64,000 bases of DNA. It comes from Anthopleura xanthogrammica (taxonomy: Eukaryota; Cnidaria; Anthozoa; Actiniaria; Actiniidae). The notes under the pieces are model-generated. The model saw nothing but the letters and a program-made list of their open reading frames with translations, was not told the DNA's origin and searched no databases. The first letter of the stretch is position 1. The number at the start of each line of letters is the position of its first letter. Shown here one piece after another: positions 59,766 through 64,000 of this stretch. Both the position numbers and the translations under genes were made by a program. Location of the stretch: assembly GCA_964019055.1 (NCBI GenBank), contig OZ025214.1:8060858-8124857 (forward strand). The letters are read 5' to 3'.

Positions 59766-61158
59766 AATTCAAAACGAATAAGAACAAAAATCGACTTCAT
59801 AATCTCATAAAATAGATAATAATGAAAGGCTGGATCAAAAATTTACCCTTTTAAGTGTCTTTTTTTAAGCCATAGGAAGCAATCGAAAATTGTATAATTT
59901 TGCGAGTTAAAATTTTCTAATTTACCGCACTTTTTAAACATTTTTTTTCCCTGCCCGGTATATTTCAAATTTTCTTGATATCTTGCAGTTAGATAGAGGA
60001 AAGGTTTTCCTTTAAGTTGATATAAGCATCTTACTCGGGCTTTTTATATTTGCGGAGATATATCGATCTAAATATCGTGAAAATCACAACAAAAAACTGT
60101 CAACAACTCCAGACAATTAGACGCGAATCTCGTCCAGACAGCGCGAACTCTAATTGTCACGCGTCTAAATGTCACGCTATGAAACTTTATTTTGTATTGC
60201 AGTTGTACTTATTATAACAGTAAGAATTGATTTTAATAAAATTATTTTCGAACAATTTAGCTGGTTAATTAAATTTGTCGGGAACGATGTTTTCCTTCAG
60301 AACTGCGTTAACTTAGAAAATGGAAGTCACTTGCTCGTTTAAGAAAATCACTGGAGGCGTTTGTGGCTTAGATAAGAGATATCCAGTCGAAATTGTTGTA
60401 CCGTTATCTTCTTGTCAAATGGATATAGCAAGTCACATACGAAGTGTTGGAATACTCGATGTTGAAACAGAAGTGGAACTTATTTTAGCCCGGGCTTCCG
60501 TGTTCTCACTTCCACGAGATTTTGCAAAATTTACAATTTGTCCAGTTCATCGTTCTTCTTTGGGGATTGGCTGGCGCAGAACATCAAATCGGTGCCGGGC
60601 TCCAGCAGCCATTTCTACTCATGCAGCTAAAGGTACTACCAGAAAAGCAGCTCGCGGTTTGAGTAAAAATGAGTCTAAAGCAATATTACAGAGAACAGGC
60701 GTCTTTATTCCTGCAGGCTCTGGTAAGTAACATTTCACTGATTTCACTTCACGATCATTACATAAATTATTATAAAAGCACAAACATTTATAAAAGATCT
60801 CTAAAGTTAATGTATATGTGATACTGTTTTATACGAGACAAATATTGAATAACAAAAACAACTTTAGAACTGTCAGTCAAAGTCAATTTTCGACACAGAT
60901 TCGTAATTTGATTACAATCCATTTTCGCCTCTTCCAGATACTATCAATTAATGGGCGTGTCTGTTGCAAACTAAGACCAGAGGCTGTGCTTTTAATAGCT
61001 ACTCTTTAATATTATCTGCGCTTATGGCGTATTGACCACATTGAAACAAATACCTTAAAAAAAGTAGTAGACTAAAGAGTTTCTATTTCCGATCCTTCAA
61101 AAACATTATATTTATTTCAGGTATATGTCGTGACTGCAAGCCCCTTTTGAAGAGTTGC
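59766..61158. repeat. left arm of a giant palindrome
   Basis: Reverse complement of 62608-64000 with no net insertion or deletion over 1,393 bases and about five mismatches by eye, all in the distal 360 bases. The arm continues to the left beyond 59766 because its partner runs off the window. It carries exon 1 and the start of exon 2 of a transposase-like gene. Confidence 0.95.
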
Positions 61159-62649
61159 ACAAGTTCTCCAAGTACTAATATCGAGCGCGTTACCGAGGAA
61201 ATCGCTAATGTATCTTTAGTAAGTGCAAACCTACTGAAACATTTGCATTTATATTTAAAAATTCTGCTCCAGATTTTTTGCTGTTCAGTTATGTTTTAGT
61301 TTTGTTCTTCATTTAAGTTTTGTTTTATATCACACAGAACGCAGATGACAGAGAGCGACAAGCCGCAAGTACCCCTTTTACACCTAGAACTAGTTTCTAT
61401 GTACCATCAGGTGAAGACACCACGGGTTGCAGTGACGTTAGTTTTGATTTTCCTTCTAGCAGTCCTTTAGAACACCTAAATATATACTTAGCATCCAGAG
61501 ATAACAGCCCCGTAAGATCCAGACTTCGTACTATTTGGAAACACACAAGTGAGCGTACCAAACAATATTACACGCGGAAAGTCGGCCAGGGCGCAGTGGC
61601 GATGCTGAAAGACATCACTCCAGACGAGACAGGCCCACTTTATAGTGCACTCTGCTCATCAAACATGGTACAGCAACAACTGAGTAGTGAAGAATCTGAT
61701 GTGGATAGTTCTGCATGTGGACCAGACATTGCTGCAAGCACTTGCCGATTGTTACCAGGGGGCCAGTAACTGGGAGGTTCGGCGGCAAATACTATCCATT
61801 ATGGCAGACAAAGTGCGTTATAGCGTACTATTAAGATATATCCCTGGGTTAACAAGATATAGATTCACCGAAGCCAAACGGCATTGCTTGATCTATGGTA
61901 GAGGGGCACCGGTCCAATCTGTACTTTCACCTAGAAAAGATGTCTCATCTGCACAGATACAGCATTTTATCTCATTTATCACAAGTTCTCACGTTGTACA
62001 AGACCTTCCATTTGGTGAGCGATCAATAAAGCTAAGTAACAAGGACACCAAAAATATTCCAAACATCATCAGAACAATAGTACCTGAAAGAATGGTCAAA
62101 CAGTACTTGGCTTACTGCACTGATTCTGGCTTCAAACCGCTGAGCCGAAGTACGCTTCTACGCATCCTTGCTGTTTGTCCTGCCTCTACTCGCAAGTCAC
62201 TTCAAGGACTAGATTATGTAACCTCAGCAGGAGCTGAAGCATTTGATGATTTGCTTGGTGTGGTAGAACGACTCGGGGATGCAGGTCAAGGAGCCAGATT
62301 TACAGATAAGCAAAAGGCATTCCTTACAGCCAAGTTTAGAATTGGAGAGGAGACTGGAATAAAGTCAGATCCAACAGCAGTAGCAAGATCAATGATGTTT
62401 GCGAAAGACCCTGATGGCAGCTTAATTTTCAAAAGCGACGATTTTTTGACATCAAAGCAAATTGCTGGTTTTTTCTCAAGGCTCGCCGCAAAGAAAACGC
62501 TTCAAGACGACGTCCTTATAGAAGATGTAGAGATCGCTGTTCATGAAACTAAACTAGAAGCGTTTGCTAGAGAAGTGGAGCAAGAGCTTATGTCTTTCAG
62601 CATCTCAGCAACTCTTCAAAAGGGGCTTGCAGTCACGACATATACCTGA
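60320..62649 (+). pseudogene. transposase-like gene with internal deletion and frameshift
   Basis: Exon 1, 60320-60722, has Cys/His pairs (CSFKKITGGVCG; FTICPVHRSS) and ends in SG; exon 2, 61121-61218, adds ICRDCK; exon 3 starts at 61338. Splice phases agree. In exon 3 the frame shifts by +1 between about 61690 and 61745 (from EESDVDSSACG to VDQTLLQALADCY). The second frame has RYIPGLTRYRFTEAKRH and CPASTRKSLQGLDYV, known to me from an abundant cnidarian transposase-like family, then passes straight from VVERLGDAGQGA into RFTDKQKAFLTAKF and FLTSKQIAGFFSRLAAKK, which I associate with the C-terminal end of the same kind of proteins. The middle, where the catalytic region should be, is absent. 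The last 13 codons are antisense exon 2, from the right palindrome arm. Confidence 0.6.
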
Positions 62650-64000
62650 AATAAATATAATGTTTTTGAAGGATCGGAAATAGAAACTCTTTAGTCTACT
62701 ACTTTTTTTAAGGTATTTGTTTCAATGTGGTCAATACGCCATAAGCGCAGATAATATTAAAGAGTAGCTATTAAAAGCACAGCCTCTGGTCTTAGTTTGC
62801 AACAGACACGCCCATTAATTGATAGTATCTGGAAGAGGCGAAAATGGATTGTAATCAAATTACGAATCTGTGTCGAAAATTGACTTTGACTGACAGTTCT
62901 AAAGTTGTTTTTGTTATTCAATATTTGTCTCGTATAAAACAGTATCACATATACATTAACTTTAGAGATCTTTTATAAATGTTTGTGCTTTTATAATAAT
63001 TTATGTAATGATCGTGAAGTGAAATCAGTGAAATGTTACTTACCAGAGCCTGCAGGAATAAAGACGCCTGTTCTCTGTAATATTGCTTTAGACTCATTTT
63101 TACTCAAACCGCGAGCTGCTTTTCTGGTAGTACCTTTAGCTGCATGAGTAGAAATGGCTGCTGGAGCCCGGCACCGATTTGATGTTCTGCGCCAGCCAAT
63201 CCCCAAAGAAGAACGATGAACTGGACAAATTGTAAATTTTGCAAAATCTCGTGGAAGTGAGAACACGGAAGCCCGGGCTAAAATAAGTTCCACTTCTGTT
63301 TCAACATCGAGTATTCCAACACTTCGTATGTGACTTGCTATATCCATTTGACAAGAAGATAACGGTACAACAATTTCGACTGGATATCTCTTATCTAAGC
63401 CACAAACGCCTCCAGTGATTTTCTTAAACGAGCAAGTGACTTCCATTTTCTAAGTTAACGCAGTTCTGAAGGAAAACATCGTTCCCGACAAATTTAATTA
63501 ACCAGCTAAATTGTTCGAAAATAATTTTATTAAAATCAATTCTTACTGTTATAATAAGTACAACTGCAATACAAAATAAAGTTTCATAGCGTGACATTTA
63601 GACGCGTGACAATTAGAGTTCGCGCTGTCTGGACGAGATTCGCGTCTAATTGTCTGGAGTTGTTGACAGTTTTTTGTTGTGATTTTCACGATATTTAGAT
63701 CGATATATCTCCGCAAATATATAAAGCCCGAGTAAGATGCTTATATCAACTTAAAGGAAAACCTTTCCTCTATCTAACTGCAAGATATCAAGAAAATTTG
63801 AAATATACCGGGCAGGGAAAAAAAATATTTAAAAAGTGTGGTAAATTAGAAAATTTTAACTCGCAAAATTATACAATTTTCGATTGCTTCCTATGGCTTA
63901 AAAAAATACACTTAAGAGGGTAAATTTTTGATCCAGCCTTTCATTATTATCTATTTTATGAGATTATGAAGTCGATTTTTGTTCTTATTCGTTTTGAATT
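62608..64000. repeat. right arm of the giant palindrome (runs off the window)
   Basis: Inverted copy of 59766-61158; spacer 61159-62607 is 1,449 bases. It includes an identical minus-strand exon 1 (63044-63446, ATG at 63446) with its donor, and reversed start of exon 2 (62608-62645). Confidence 0.95.
63044..63446 (-). pseudogene. second, inverted copy of transposase-like exon 1
   Basis: Encodes the same 134 residues as 60320-60722 with no difference. After its donor and intron it leads only into 38 bases of exon 2 and then antisense sequence of the other copy, so it cannot make a full protein unless spliced elsewhere. Confidence 0.8.

Overview
This is a eukaryotic, animal-type window: AT-rich, protein-coding exons separated by GT-AG introns (plus one GC-AG intron), housekeeping genes of clear metazoan families, and a dense load of DNA transposons, MITEs, tRNA-derived SINEs, LINE tails, a tyrosine-recombinase retrotransposon and many mini- and microsatellites. 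The repeat families (a RING of transposase-like proteins starting with a C..C zinc-binding exon, Crypton-type fragments, DIRS-like elements) and the intron-containing genes suggest an anthozoan cnidarian, most likely a stony coral; the genus cannot be told from the sequence.

Layout. 1-10 kb, minus strand: a mitochondrial-clan cytochrome P450 in seven visible exons, missing only its last exon, with a SINE, an 18-bp minisatellite and an ATG microsatellite in its introns. 11.9-18.2 kb, minus: a decayed ABCC4/MRP4-like transporter copy (exon 1 truncated, exon 2 lost, a nonsense codon in exon 3). 18-26 kb: a transposon graveyard with several foldback elements, a Crypton-type N-terminal ORF and a second 18-bp minisatellite. 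26.7-31 kb, minus: an apparently intact tyrosine-recombinase (DIRS/Ngaro-like) retrotransposon with gag, RT-RNase H and recombinase ORFs, followed by an array of about 78-bp repeats each holding a hairpin whose stem bases co-vary. 31-36 kb: an inverted THAP-domain remnant, a duplicated repeat block split by a LINE and by a 93/110-bp satellite, and a LINE tail. 36.8-42.5 kb, minus: a complete ABCC4-like gene in six coding exons (1,255 codons, frame preserved throughout). 42.6-46.4 kb: second copy of the repeat block, a LINE-like scrap and a small ABCC NBD2 relic on the plus strand carrying two nested MITEs. 46.4 kb to beyond 58.5 kb, plus: FHIP2A (FAM160B1), with a YY1/E-box/NRF1-like promoter and 16 exons; its last exons lie beyond the window. 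59.8-64 kb, inside a FHIP2A intron: a giant palindrome with 1.39-kb arms about 99.6% identical, each arm carrying exons of a transposase-like gene whose central part is deleted.

The host genes are functionally unrelated (mitochondrial hydroxylation, small-molecule export, dynein-cargo adaptor). The two ABCC4-like copies are a tandem duplication, with a third fragment further upstream. The most unusual structures are the co-varying hairpin array in the recombinase retrotransposon, the palindrome with an internally deleted transposase gene, and the uneven divergence between the ABCC copies.
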